Of a DNA stretch of 38,311 nt, positions 16,309 to 25,973 are shown in pieces (position 1 is the stretch's first letter; each line of letters begins with the position of its first letter). The translations under genes and the position numbers were made by a program. Source of the DNA: Comamonas sp. lk (GTDB taxonomy: Bacteria; Pseudomonadota; Gammaproteobacteria; Burkholderiales; Burkholderiaceae_C); contig CAMAQV010000025.1 in assembly GCA_945860595.1 (NCBI GenBank), positions 1-38,311 on the forward strand, read 5' to 3'. The notes beneath the pieces are model-generated. The model was given only the letters and a program-made list of their open reading frames with translations, ran no database searches and had not been told where the DNA came from.

Positions 16309-16383
16309 GAGTCTGGCGGGCTCTCGCCCATTTTTTGCACAGCCTATTGCGCGCACATCAGGGGGCTATCAGTCCCTTGAACC

Positions 16384-17238
16384 TCACATCTTTTGTCCCA
16401 TCTCCTGGCCCATGCACACTGGGCTGGCGGCTTTCCAATCAGGATTGAACCGGATCGTGTCCTGTGGCCACAGCAGCACAACAGTGGAGCCGAGCAAAAA
16501 GCGCCCCATTTCCGCCCCCCGGCGCAAAAACGGTGCCGGTATCTTCTCGCTGCCGTAGCCCCATACGGTAACTTGCGGGCGGCGCGGTGGGTTGACCAGA
16601 CCGTGCCAGACCGTGGCCATGCTGCCCACAATCGTAGCCCCCACCAGCACCAGTGCCATGGGCCCGTGCGGGGTGGAGAAATAGCAGACCACCCGCTCGT
16701 TGCGGGCGAACAAGCCGGGCACGCCATGCGCAGTGGTCGGATTGACCGAGAACAAGTCGCCGGGCACATAGACCATGCGCTGCAGCGTTCCGTCACAGGG
16801 CATGTGGATGCGGTGGTAGTCGCGCGGGCTGAGGTAGACCGTGGCAAAGCTGCCATCCTGGAATTGCGCCGCAGCGGCGCTGTCGCCACCCAGCAAGGCA
16901 GTGCAGGTGTAGTCATGGCCCTTGGCCTGGAAGATCCGGTCTTTGTCAATGGCCCCGAGCTGGCTGATTGCGCCGTCTACCGGGCAGACAAAATCCGCTG
17001 CTGCCAGGGGGCGGGCGTCGGCGCGCAGGGCGCGGGTAAAAAAAGCGTTGAAGCTGGGGTACGCGGCGATATTCGGTTCGGCCGCTTCGGCCATGTTGAC
17101 CCCATAGCGGCCTACGAACCAGGCGATCAAGCGTGTGGTGTAGCGACCCCATTGGCGCGTGGCCACCCAACCGGCAAAGGCCGTGAGGGCTTTTTGGGGG
17201 AAGAGATACTGGGGCAGGACGGCCAAACGATCAGACAC
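16384..17238 (-). CDS. psd: Phosphatidylserine decarboxylase
   Basis: Psd (284 aa) decarboxylates phosphatidylserine to phosphatidylethanolamine. The LGST motif (249-252) is the self-cleavage site that produces the pyruvoyl cofactor between Gly250 and Ser251. The other triad members are Asp88 (CPVDGA) and His145 (YHRIHMP). Start GTG 17238 is chosen: GGAG lies eight bases upstream and the protein then begins SDRLAVLPQYLFPQ as in relatives. The longer open frame (to 17496) crosses the promoter region of the divergent LysR gene and is not credible. The 138 bp intergenic region to that regulator could hold a binding site, but control of psd by it is not shown. Confidence 0.96.
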   Translation of the reverse strand: MSDRLAVLPQYLFPQKALTAFAGWVATRQWGRYTTRLIAWFVGRYGVNMAEAAEPNIAAYPSFNAFFTRALRADARPLAAADFVCPVDGAISQLGAIDKDRIFQAKGHDYTCTALLGGDSAAAAQFQDGSFATVYLSPRDYHRIHMPCDGTLQRMVYVPGDLFSVNPTTAHGVPGLFARNERVVCYFSTPHGPMALVLVGATIVGSMATVWHGLVNPPRRPQVTVWGYGSEKIPAPFLRRGAEMGRFLLGSTVVLLWPQDTIRFNPDWKAASPVCMGQEMGQKM

Positions 17239-17376
17239 GAAAGCTCCAGTAAAGGGGAAGGTCCAGGGGAGAGACGCTGGCCGGGGCAGCCGGGCAGCCA
17301 GGTCACAGCGTGGGCCACGCATGAGCCCTAGTACGGGGTCGGGAATTATAGTAAGCGGTGTTTGAAAGGCTGTCCC

Positions 17377-18264
17377 GTGAGTATTGCCCGCATCCCCCCC
17401 ATCCAATGCCTGTTGACCTTCGAGACCCTGGCCCGCCTGCGCAGCGTGACGCAGGCCGCCGAAGAACTGTGTGTAACACCCAGCGCCGTGAGCCACCGGG
17501 CACGCCAGCTAGAGCAAATCATCGGCACCAAGCTATTTGGCCGCGCCGACTTCTCACTCACCACCGAGGGCAGCGAGTACCTGGCTTACGTGCGAGAGGG
17601 CCTGGCCATTTTGCAAAAGTTCCCTAACACGGGTGCGGCGCCGGGCAAACGCAAGCTGCGCCTGGCGGTGACGCCCACCTTTGCGCGCTCGGTGGTGATT
17701 CCGCGCCTGCGTGAATTCACCGAGGCCTACCCCGAGATCGATGTGACCATGCAGGTCTCTATTCCGCTGTTGGATGTGATTGCCGAAGACGCCGACCTGA
17801 TGGTGCGCTTTGGCGCAGGGCGCTACGCCGACCTGGAGCATGTGTGCATCACCCATGATGTAGTCACGCCCATGGCCTCGCCCGAATTCGTGCGCCTGCA
17901 CGGGCCGTTTGAGGCCGCCCAAAGCGTCCACCACCAGCCGCTGTTACGCAGCCCGCTGGAGCCCTGGCGCACCTGGTTCGCCGCCATGCACCTCGATTGG
18001 CCCGAGCCGACCGAAGGCTCGCAGTTCAACGACATCGGCCTGATGTGCGACGCCGCCGCCGCGGGCATGGGGATTGCGCTGGTGCGCCACAAGCTGGGCG
18101 CGCCCTGGCTCAACAGCGGAACCCTGGTGCCGCTGGGCAATAGCGCGGCCTTTTCCACGCCGGTGGCCAGCCCGCACGCCCACTACCTGTGCTGGCGCAC
18201 CGGCACCTTGGACCGTTGGGAGTGCGCGGCCTTTGCCGAGTGGCTCAAGCAGGTTGGTGCCTGA
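17377..18264 (+). CDS. LysR-type transcriptional regulator, GcvA-like
   Basis: A 295-aa LysR regulator. The N-terminal winged helix-turn-helix (about 5-63) contains LRSVTQAAEELCVTPSAVSHRARQLE, the GcvA-type spacing, followed by FGRADFSLTTEGSEYL. The remaining residues form the PBP2-like effector domain (KLRLAVTPTFARSVVIPRL onward). GcvA in E. coli controls glycine cleavage, but the local partner is more likely glcD, which follows 61 bp downstream; this is inference. Start GTG 17377 has AAAGG eight bases upstream; a TTG at 17362 is also possible. A TATAGT at 17347-17352 could be the -10 box. Confidence 0.9.
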   Translation: MSIARIPPIQCLLTFETLARLRSVTQAAEELCVTPSAVSHRARQLEQIIGTKLFGRADFSLTTEGSEYLAYVREGLAILQKFPNTGAAPGKRKLRLAVTPTFARSVVIPRLREFTEAYPEIDVTMQVSIPLLDVIAEDADLMVRFGAGRYADLEHVCITHDVVTPMASPEFVRLHGPFEAAQSVHHQPLLRSPLEPWRTWFAAMHLDWPEPTEGSQFNDIGLMCDAAAAGMGIALVRHKLGAPWLNSGTLVPLGNSAAFSTPVASPHAHYLCWRTGTLDRWECAAFAEWLKQVGA

Positions 18265-18325
18265 TTTCACGCAGGGTTTCAAGAATCTTCACCCAGCGGG
18301 CCGTGCCAAGCCCTACAGTTCAGGC

Positions 18326-19846
18326 ATGAATGCGCCCCAATCCCTTTTCTCCCACGAGTTGTTGCAAGCCTCCGAGGCCCAGGCTTTGAAAAATCTGCAG
18401 GCGCGGGTGGTCGCGGCCTTGTCGGTGGATTTGCCATCGCACGCTTTGCTCTACCAGAGCGAAGACACCGTGCCCTACGAGTGCGATGGCCTCACCGCGT
18501 ACCGCCAGCGTCCGTTATTGGTGGCCTTGCCCGAGACCGAGGCGCAGGTGCAAGCCGTTTTGCGCAGCTGCCACGCGCTGGGCGTGCCGGTGGTGGCGCG
18601 CGGAGCCGGTACCGGCCTGTCCGGCGGGGCCATGCCCAACCCCGGCGGCGTCACTTTGAGCCTGGCCAAGTTCAACAAAATTCTGAATCTGGACCCGATC
18701 AGCCGCACCGCGCGCGTGCAATGCGGCGTGCGCAACCTGGCCATCAGCGAGGCCGCCGCGCCCCTTGGCCTGTACTACGCGCCCGACCCCAGCAGCCAGA
18801 TTGCCTGCACCATCGGCGGCAATGTGGCCGAGAACTCGGGTGGCGTGCACTGCCTCAAATACGGTTTGACTCTGCACAACGTGCTGCGGGTGCGTGGCTT
18901 CAGCGCCGAGGGCGAGCCCATTGAGTTCGGCAGCGCCGCGCTGGACGCGCCCGGTTACGACCTGCTGAGCCTCGTGATCGGCAGCGAAGGCATGCTGGCA
19001 GTGACGATTGAGGTCACCGTCAAGCTGGTGCCCAAACCGCAAATCGCCCGCTGCATCATGGCCAGCTTTGACGATATGCGCAAAGCCGGTGACGCGGTGG
19101 CGGCAGTGATTGCCGCAGGCATCATTCCGGCGGGCCTGGAGATGATGGACAAGCCCATGATTGCTGCCGTGGAAGACTTTGTCCACGCCGGCTACGACCT
19201 GAGCGCCGAAGCGATATTGCTGTGCGAGAGCGACGGCACGGTTGAGGAGGTGGAGGAAGAAATCGGCCGCATGAGCGAAGTCCTGCGCGGCCACGGCGCC
19301 ACGGCCATTGCGGTCAGCCGTGACGAGGCCGAGCGCCTGCGCTTTTGGAGCGGACGCAAGAACGCCTTCCCCGCATCGGGCCGCATCAGCCCGGACTACA
19401 TGTGCATGGACAGCACCATTCCGCGCAAGCGTCTGGCCGACATGCTGCTGGCCATCGGCGAGATGGAAAAAAAATACGGCTTGCGCTGTGCCAATGTGTT
19501 CCACGCGGGCGACGGCAATTTGCACCCGCTCATCCTGTTTGATGCGAGCGACCCCGATCAGCTGCACCGCTGCGAACTCTTTGGCGCCGACATCCTGGAA
19601 ACCAGCGTGGCCATGGGCGGCACCGTGACCGGTGAACACGGCGTGGGCGTGGAAAAACTCAACAGCATGTGCGTGCAGTTTTCCGCTGCCGAAAACGAGC
19701 AGATGTTCGGCGTCAAACGCGCTTTTGACCCGGCGGGTTTGCTCAACCCCGGCAAGGTGATTCCTACGCTGCACCGCTGCGCCGAGTACGGCAAGATGCT
19801 GGTGCGCGCCGGGGCGATCAAGCATCCGGATTTGCCGCGGTTTTAA
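18326..19846 (+). CDS. glcD: FAD-linked oxidase, glycolate oxidase GlcD-like
   Basis: A 506-aa FAD-binding oxidase of the GlcD/D-lactate dehydrogenase family, which oxidises glycolate or D-2-hydroxy acids. The PCMH FAD domain has ARGAGTGLSGGA at 91-102 and SSQIACTIGGNVAENSGG. The C-terminal cap carries FHAGDGNLHPL and TVTGEHGVGVEK, and the protein ends with LNPGKVIPTLHRCAEYG. The gene is complete. In E. coli and many Burkholderiales, glcD is followed by glcE and glcF, which complete the enzyme; here a small antitoxin-like gene and then oppositely oriented ribH follow, so it is an orphan here. ATG 18326 starts MNAPQSLFSHE. The upstream LysR gene is a likely regulator. Confidence 0.93.
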   Translation: MNAPQSLFSHELLQASEAQALKNLQARVVAALSVDLPSHALLYQSEDTVPYECDGLTAYRQRPLLVALPETEAQVQAVLRSCHALGVPVVARGAGTGLSGGAMPNPGGVTLSLAKFNKILNLDPISRTARVQCGVRNLAISEAAAPLGLYYAPDPSSQIACTIGGNVAENSGGVHCLKYGLTLHNVLRVRGFSAEGEPIEFGSAALDAPGYDLLSLVIGSEGMLAVTIEVTVKLVPKPQIARCIMASFDDMRKAGDAVAAVIAAGIIPAGLEMMDKPMIAAVEDFVHAGYDLSAEAILLCESDGTVEEVEEEIGRMSEVLRGHGATAIAVSRDEAERLRFWSGRKNAFPASGRISPDYMCMDSTIPRKRLADMLLAIGEMEKKYGLRCANVFHAGDGNLHPLILFDASDPDQLHRCELFGADILETSVAMGGTVTGEHGVGVEKLNSMCVQFSAAENEQMFGVKRAFDPAGLLNPGKVIPTLHRCAEYGKMLVRAGAIKHPDLPRF

Positions 19847-19890
19847 AGATACTGCGAGGGCTGATGCTGCCCTCCGACCGGGAGATACCC

Positions 19891-20103
19891 ATGTCTAGAC
19901 CCACTGTTTTCGTCACCAATTGCACCCAGGCCGTAAGCCTCCCTTCAGACGTCTGCCTGCCCGAGGGAAGCCAAAAGGTTGAAATACGCGCCATAGGCAA
20001 CGAGGGCGTCATTGCGCCCCTCGGGCAAACCTGGGATAGCTTCTTTTTGGGCGGCCCGCCAGTCAGCGATGACTTCCTGCCTGAGCGCGGCCGCACACCC
20101 TAA
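19891..20103 (+). CDS. Orphan VapB-type antitoxin (AbrB fold)
   Basis: A 70-aa protein with a VapB/SpoVT-AbrB-like layout: TVFVTNCTQAVSLPSDVCLP (strand-loop DNA-binding part) and IAPLGQTWDSFF followed by VSDDFLPER, a pattern seen in VapB antitoxins. Start ATG 19891 follows GGAGATACCC. The usual VapB length is about 75-80 aa; here the tail stops after PERGRTP, and no PIN toxin frame follows in the next 200 bp on either strand. So it seems to be a solitary or degenerate antitoxin. It begins 44 bp after glcD. Confidence 0.7.
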   Translation: MSRPTVFVTNCTQAVSLPSDVCLPEGSQKVEIRAIGNEGVIAPLGQTWDSFFLGGPPVSDDFLPERGRTP

Positions 20104-20313
20104 TTGCCGAAGAGCTCTGCGTGTCTGACAGCCTTTGCAGAATTGATCACGCCCGCCAATTTCAGTCGCACCAGATCCAAATTACCGTAATGCGATAAGC
20201 GCAGCGAAATCCTGGTGTTCATTTACCGTTGGTTTTTTCAAGGTCAGCAAACCGTTCGTCAGCAGATGCAAAGCGGGCGCGATGCTTCGACATCATTGCG
20301 TTCGTCCGAGAGC
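20104..20313. other. Gene-free gap between vapB-like gene and ribH
   Basis: Only tiny frames are present on the minus strand (25 and 40 codons, sharing ATGA at 20219-20222), with no recognisable product and no ribosome-binding site. No toxin gene or mobile-element end was found. Confidence 0.5.
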
Positions 20314-20826
20314 TTAAGCCGCCCTGGGAAGTTCAGCCAAGGCCTCAAGTGTTTGTAGACAGGCTTGGGCAACCTCGACGCCCTTTTTAACGAAGTGAGC
20401 CGCAAAGAACGCTTGATGTTCCTCATGCTCGTGAAAGTCTCTTGGCGTCAGCACCGCCGAAAAAGTTGGTATGTCGGTGTCCAACTGCACTCTCATTAGT
20501 CCGTCGACAACTGCTGAGGCGACGAATTCATGCCTGTAAATGCCACCGTTCACAACAAGGCCACACGCAATGATGGCGTCATACTTAGCAGTGCGCGCTA
20601 GCCGCATTGCATAGAGTGGAATCTCAAAGGCGCCTGGCACTTGACGAAGTTCCAAGCTGTCGGGTGGGAACCCTTGACGATCAAACTCTTGCCGGATGGC
20701 ATTTGTGCTGGAAGAAACTATTTCCTGGTGCCAGGACGCGGCAATTACAGCCACTTTGATAGGCTTTAGTCCTGTAACTGCAGCTGGTGGCAGTGGAACT
20801 GGGTTGGTTTGTGAGGTTTGATTCAT
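20314..20826 (-). CDS. ribH: 6,7-dimethyl-8-ribityllumazine synthase, RibH2 type
   Basis: Lumazine synthase of 170 aa, which condenses 5-amino-6-ribitylamino-uracil with 3,4-dihydroxy-2-butanone 4-phosphate in the step before riboflavin synthase. Active-site segments are Trp32 in AASWHQEIV, VPGAFEIP (63-70) and IYRHEFVA (96-103). The run FHEHEEH (131-137) with an extended C-terminal helix is typical of the type II (RibH2) branch known from Brucella and Burkholderia. The start is ATG 20826, preceded by GGAGAG; an upstream in-frame ATG at 20853 lacks this. An FMN riboswitch precedes it. Sampled lines are 55% GC, well below neighbours (75% for a line in ureD), suggesting horizontal acquisition. 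A separate housekeeping ribH may exist elsewhere in the genome. Confidence 0.93.
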   Translation of the reverse strand: MNQTSQTNPVPLPPAAVTGLKPIKVAVIAASWHQEIVSSSTNAIRQEFDRQGFPPDSLELRQVPGAFEIPLYAMRLARTAKYDAIIACGLVVNGGIYRHEFVASAVVDGLMRVQLDTDIPTFSAVLTPRDFHEHEEHQAFFAAHFVKKGVEVAQACLQTLEALAELPRAA

Positions 20827-20911
20827 GGGTGCTCTCCAAATGAGTTGCGACAAGAATCAGGGCGAACGCATCAACGGCGTGCATATTTCAGATGCACACC
20901 TTTGCAAGCGG

Positions 20912-21058
20912 TTTCTTTCATCCGGACTGTGACCGTCGGCTCTGGCATCGCACCAGATCTGCTGACCCCGTTACCTGCAAGGGCTGGTATCGGGCGCTCG
21001 CGGGCTCCTGGGATTGCTCACAGATACCGCCGGTGGGGAATCTCACCCCGCCCTGAAA
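20912..21058 (-). promoter_or_regulatory. FMN riboswitch (RFN element) upstream of ribH
   Basis: Read on the minus strand, this leader has the RFN signature: TCAGGGCGGGGTGAGATTCC at the start, then CCCACCGGCGGTAT, GAGCCCGCGAGCGCC, GTCAGCAGATCTGGTG and GCCGACGGTCACAGTCCGGA, with GATGAAAG at the end. FMN binding should reduce ribH expression. A six-pair stem GTGCAT/ATGCAC follows at 20879-20897 and may be part of the expression platform, but there is no T-run, so control at translation is as likely as termination. The rest of the 376-base gap (20827-21202) holds a perfect inverted repeat CCAGCA-ATAA-TGCTGG at 21065-21080, just upstream of the aptamer, and nothing else recognised. Confidence 0.95.
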
Positions 21059-21202
21059 ACGCTACCAGCAATAATGCTGGCCAGATTAGTCTAGCGCACC
21101 GAATAGGGCACTCTCGCGGAGGGTCGGACCACATTGGACCGAGACCAGCCATTGCCGCTATGTCCACACCTGCCCTAAGCGAATCGGCTCACCTCCCCGA
21201 CT

Positions 21203-22057
21203 TCACATCGCCCAAATCCGCGACACCCCCGCCCCTAGCTGCCACATTTCCGCCCGCCATGCGACGCGAATAGCGCGTAGCAGTTCCATCGCCGCCTCCA
21301 CCTGCGGGGCGAGCACGCGCACCACCACCACTTGCGGGTTGGGGCTGGTGGCCCCGGCGCTGGCGGCCAGCGGGTGGGCATCGATGCAGGCGCGGGCTGC
21401 GTCCAGTGCGGCGTTTTGGCGCGCGCGGCCCAGCGGGCTGCCGGTGCAGAAAAACAGCGTCGCGATGCAGTTGTGGCCGGCCAGGCCCAATCGGCTGTGC
21501 AGCAGCCGGGTGTCTGCGGCATGAATGCGGCCGCGCTCCAGCCAGACGCCGGGGATTTCGATGTGCTGCAGCACGGTGCCGCTGGCAAAGGGCAGGCCGG
21601 CGTGGGGCAGGCCCAGCGCGGCGACGTCCCAGCCCATCAGGCTGGCGTCGGGTGCGAGTTCGATGCGCAGGCGGTTTTCAGCCTGGCAGGCGTCGTAATA
21701 AATCGCCTCGGCGGGCAGCCATTCCAGCCGCGCTGCATCGCGTAGCCGGATGTGCGTGTCTTGCAGCGCCAGCTCACCCGCGCTGCGGTAGAAGCGGCTG
21801 GCGCCGGGCGTGGTGATCAGGCCGTGGGCATTGCCGCTGGCTTGCACGTCCAGCTCCAGCACGTCGCCGCCGACCAGCCCGCCGGGCGGGTGCACCAGCA
21901 CGTTGTGGCACACGGCGTCGCCCTCGGGATACAGGCTTTGCAAGATGCGCAGCGGGCCGGTATGCGTGTGCCGCGCCACGGTGCGCAGCGGGTCGCTGGG
22001 CCTTGCTTCAGCGCCGGTCTGCGTGTAGTCGAGGTGGAGCTTTGCGTGCCAGGCCAT
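21203..22057 (-). CDS. ureD: Urease accessory protein UreD
   Basis: UreD of 284 aa, which acts with UreF and UreG to load nickel into urease. Conserved features are HPPGGLVGGDVLELDV (residues 56-71), TTPGASRFYRS (82-92), LEWLPAEAIYYD (110-121) and the C-terminal GAGVSRIWAM. The gene appears complete and starts at ATG 22057. In related genomes ureD opens an operon that continues with ureA, ureB, ureC and the other accessory genes; here the next sequence is the ribH riboswitch and no urease gene is visible in the window. Function therefore depends on urease genes elsewhere. It follows the EamA transporter gene by 29 bp on the same strand. Confidence 0.94.
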   Translation of the reverse strand: MAWHAKLHLDYTQTGAEARPSDPLRTVARHTHTGPLRILQSLYPEGDAVCHNVLVHPPGGLVGGDVLELDVQASGNAHGLITTPGASRFYRSAGELALQDTHIRLRDAARLEWLPAEAIYYDACQAENRLRIELAPDASLMGWDVAALGLPHAGLPFASGTVLQHIEIPGVWLERGRIHAADTRLLHSRLGLAGHNCIATLFFCTGSPLGRARQNAALDAARACIDAHPLAASAGATSPNPQVVVVRVLAPQVEAAMELLRAIRVAWRAEMWQLGAGVSRIWAM

Positions 22058-22086
22058 GGGCCATCAACAGGTGCGCTTGTGTGGCT

Positions 22087-23007
22087 TCAGTTGTCTGCTT
22101 CGGTTGCTTGTGTTGCGTTCTCACGGCTGGCGTGTGCGCCCAGCACGGCAGCGCCCACAACCATCAGCGCGGCCAGCAGAATGGACATGCCCGGCCACTG
22201 TCCGCGTTGCATCAGCAAGCCCAGCGTCGAGAGCAGCGGCGTGAGAAAGGACAACAGCCCGATCTGCCGTGCGTCGCCCCGTTTGAGTGCCGCGTCCCAC
22301 AAATAGAACGCGCCGCCCAAAGGCCCGAGACCGAGGGCGGCGATCAGCAGCAGCGCGTGGGTGTCCAAATCAACCGCCGGTTCCAAGAGCGCGTGGCAGG
22401 CTAGCGACAAGAGGCCAGATGCCAGCCCGAACACGCCTACCGCCGCCGTGGGGAAAGCCGCCACCCGCTGGGTCAGCAGCGAATAGGTGGCCCATACGCA
22501 GGCCGAGGCCGCAGCGGCCACATAGCCCCATTGAAAACCGCCCGCATCAGACTGCGCGCCTGCATCGGATGCACCATCCAGAATCGCCAGCGCTGCGCCG
22601 CCAAAGCCGATGCCTGCGGCGACTACATGCAGAGGCCGCAGCCGCGCGCCGGGCAGCAGTACCGGCGCCAGCAGCACGATGCCCAATGGCCATAGGTAAT
22701 TGACCAAATTGGCTTGCACCGGTGGCGCGTGGCGCAGCGCGATGAAGAGCAAAAAATGAAAACCAAACAGCCCGTACACGCCCAGGGCCAGTGTGCGCCA
22801 GGGCAGCACCAGCGAAACCCGCCCCCACAGCGCAAAGCCCAGGCCCAGCACGCTGCCCGCCAGCAGCCCCAGCCCGGTCAGCAAAAACGGCGGCACCTGC
22901 GCCAGCGAGACGCCCAGCGGTGCCAGCGAGCCCCACAAGGCGATGGCACCCAGCGCCATGGTGCTTGCGCGGGTGGAGGCACGGGTCGTGGCAGACGCAG
23001 CGGGCAT
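22087..23007 (-). CDS. DMT superfamily (EamA) transporter
   Basis: A 306-aa membrane protein with about ten hydrophobic segments arranged as two EamA repeats, the drug/metabolite transporter fold. Members export amino acids or other metabolites; the substrate here is unknown. Segments such as GFHFLLFIALRHAPPVQANLVNYLWP and AFYLWDAALKRGDARQIGLLSFLTPLLS are typical. The start at ATG 23007 (MPAASATTRAS) is chosen over the longer open frame, which enters the region upstream of recG. It is divergent from recG (135 bp) and precedes ureD by 29 bp. Confidence 0.88.
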   Translation of the reverse strand: MPAASATTRASTRASTMALGAIALWGSLAPLGVSLAQVPPFLLTGLGLLAGSVLGLGFALWGRVSLVLPWRTLALGVYGLFGFHFLLFIALRHAPPVQANLVNYLWPLGIVLLAPVLLPGARLRPLHVVAAGIGFGGAALAILDGASDAGAQSDAGGFQWGYVAAAASACVWATYSLLTQRVAAFPTAAVGVFGLASGLLSLACHALLEPAVDLDTHALLLIAALGLGPLGGAFYLWDAALKRGDARQIGLLSFLTPLLSTLGLLMQRGQWPGMSILLAALMVVGAAVLGAHASRENATQATEADN

Positions 23008-23142
23008 GACGTGGGCGGGAGGGCGTAAAGGGGTACGACGACGGGGAGCGGGGGCGGGCAGTTTCAGTGCGCCGCAGGCAAGCGTTTGGCGCAACCCCAC
23101 AGCGGTCGCCCATCTTAGCGGCGCGGGGCACAATCCGCGCAC

Positions 23143-25248
<2,106 letters not shown>

Positions 25249-25317
25249 ACGCGCCCCGTCGGTGCGCTGGGGCCGGATGGTAGTATTACCCAGTCTTACT
25301 TTTCACTTTCTGTCACC

Positions 25318-25551
25318 ATGCAACCCACACTCACCACCAAGGGACAGGTCACGATTCCGCGCGCCATGCGCCAGCATTTCGGTTTGCAGGCCGGCGTTGC
25401 GGTGCAATTTGCGATCGAAGGCGACCACATCGCCCTGCGGCCTGCGCCGTCTTTGCGAGACGCTCCCGCCAGCGGATTCGGACTGATCCGCAGCCGCCGC
25501 AAGAGCGTGCCTGCCGACTTTGACGTGGCGTCCCTGGCCGAGCAGCCGTGA
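25318..25551 (+). CDS. AbrB/MazE-type antitoxin
   Basis: A 77-aa protein beginning with a SpoVT-AbrB DNA-binding domain: LTTKGQVTIPRAMRQHFGL, a swapped-hairpin fold that binds operator DNA. The C-terminal part (about 50-77, RSRRKSVPADFDVASLAEQP) is probably the toxin-binding tail. It precedes and overlaps a PIN-domain toxin gene by four bases (GTGA), the usual type II toxin-antitoxin order. The short upstream region (25249-25317) contains a GGTA/TACC inverted pair around 25276-25287 that may be the operator; autoregulation is expected for the family but not shown. Confidence 0.9.
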   Translation: MQPTLTTKGQVTIPRAMRQHFGLQAGVAVQFAIEGDHIALRPAPSLRDAPASGFGLIRSRRKSVPADFDVASLAEQP

Positions 25552-25973
25552 TTGGTTTGGACACCAATGTGCTGGCGCGCTATTACGTCGCCAGCGTGGA
25601 TGCAGCAGGCCAGCGTCAGAGCGTGGCGGCCCGGCAGTTGATCGAAAGCGGCAAGCGCTTGTTCGTGTCCAAGACGGTGGTGCTGGAGTTGGAGTGGGTT
25701 TTGCGCGGCTATTACAAAAGCGCACCCGCCGAGGTGCAGGCGGTGTATACGCATTTGCTGTCGCTGCCCAACCTGGAAGTGGAAGACCGCCCCGGCGTGG
25801 AATTGGCAGTCGCCGCATTGGCCCAGGGATTTGATTTCGCCGACGCTTTGCACCATGCGTCCTACCGCCAGTGCGCCAGCGTCGCCACCTTTGATGCGCG
25901 CAGCTTTGCCCGCCGCGCCCAGGCAGCCAGCTGGAAGCCCCGTGTCAACCTTCTCAAAGACAGCGCGCCATGA
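25548..25973 (+). CDS. PIN-domain ribonuclease toxin (VapC-like)
   Basis: A 141-aa PIN-domain protein, a Mg-dependent RNase that cleaves specific RNAs when freed from its antitoxin. The acidic residues expected in the active site are visible: Asp5 (GLDTN), Glu47 (VVLELEW), Asp96/Asp99 (FDFADALH) and Asp116 (TFDARSF). The start is GTG 25548, overlapping the antitoxin stop. Its own stop overlaps the oxyR ATG (ATGA, 25970-25973), so toxin and oxyR translation are coupled, an unusual arrangement. The RNA target is unknown. Confidence 0.93.
   Translation: MIGLDTNVLARYYVASVDAAGQRQSVAARQLIESGKRLFVSKTVVLELEWVLRGYYKSAPAEVQAVYTHLLSLPNLEVEDRPGVELAVAALAQGFDFADALHHASYRQCASVATFDARSFARRAQAASWKPRVNLLKDSAP

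Noticed and set aside
20100..20296. Two tiny minus-strand frames (25 and 40 codons) with ATGA overlap downstream of ribH
   Set aside because: No ribosome-binding site, no known similarity, and the second overlaps the end of the VapB-like gene.
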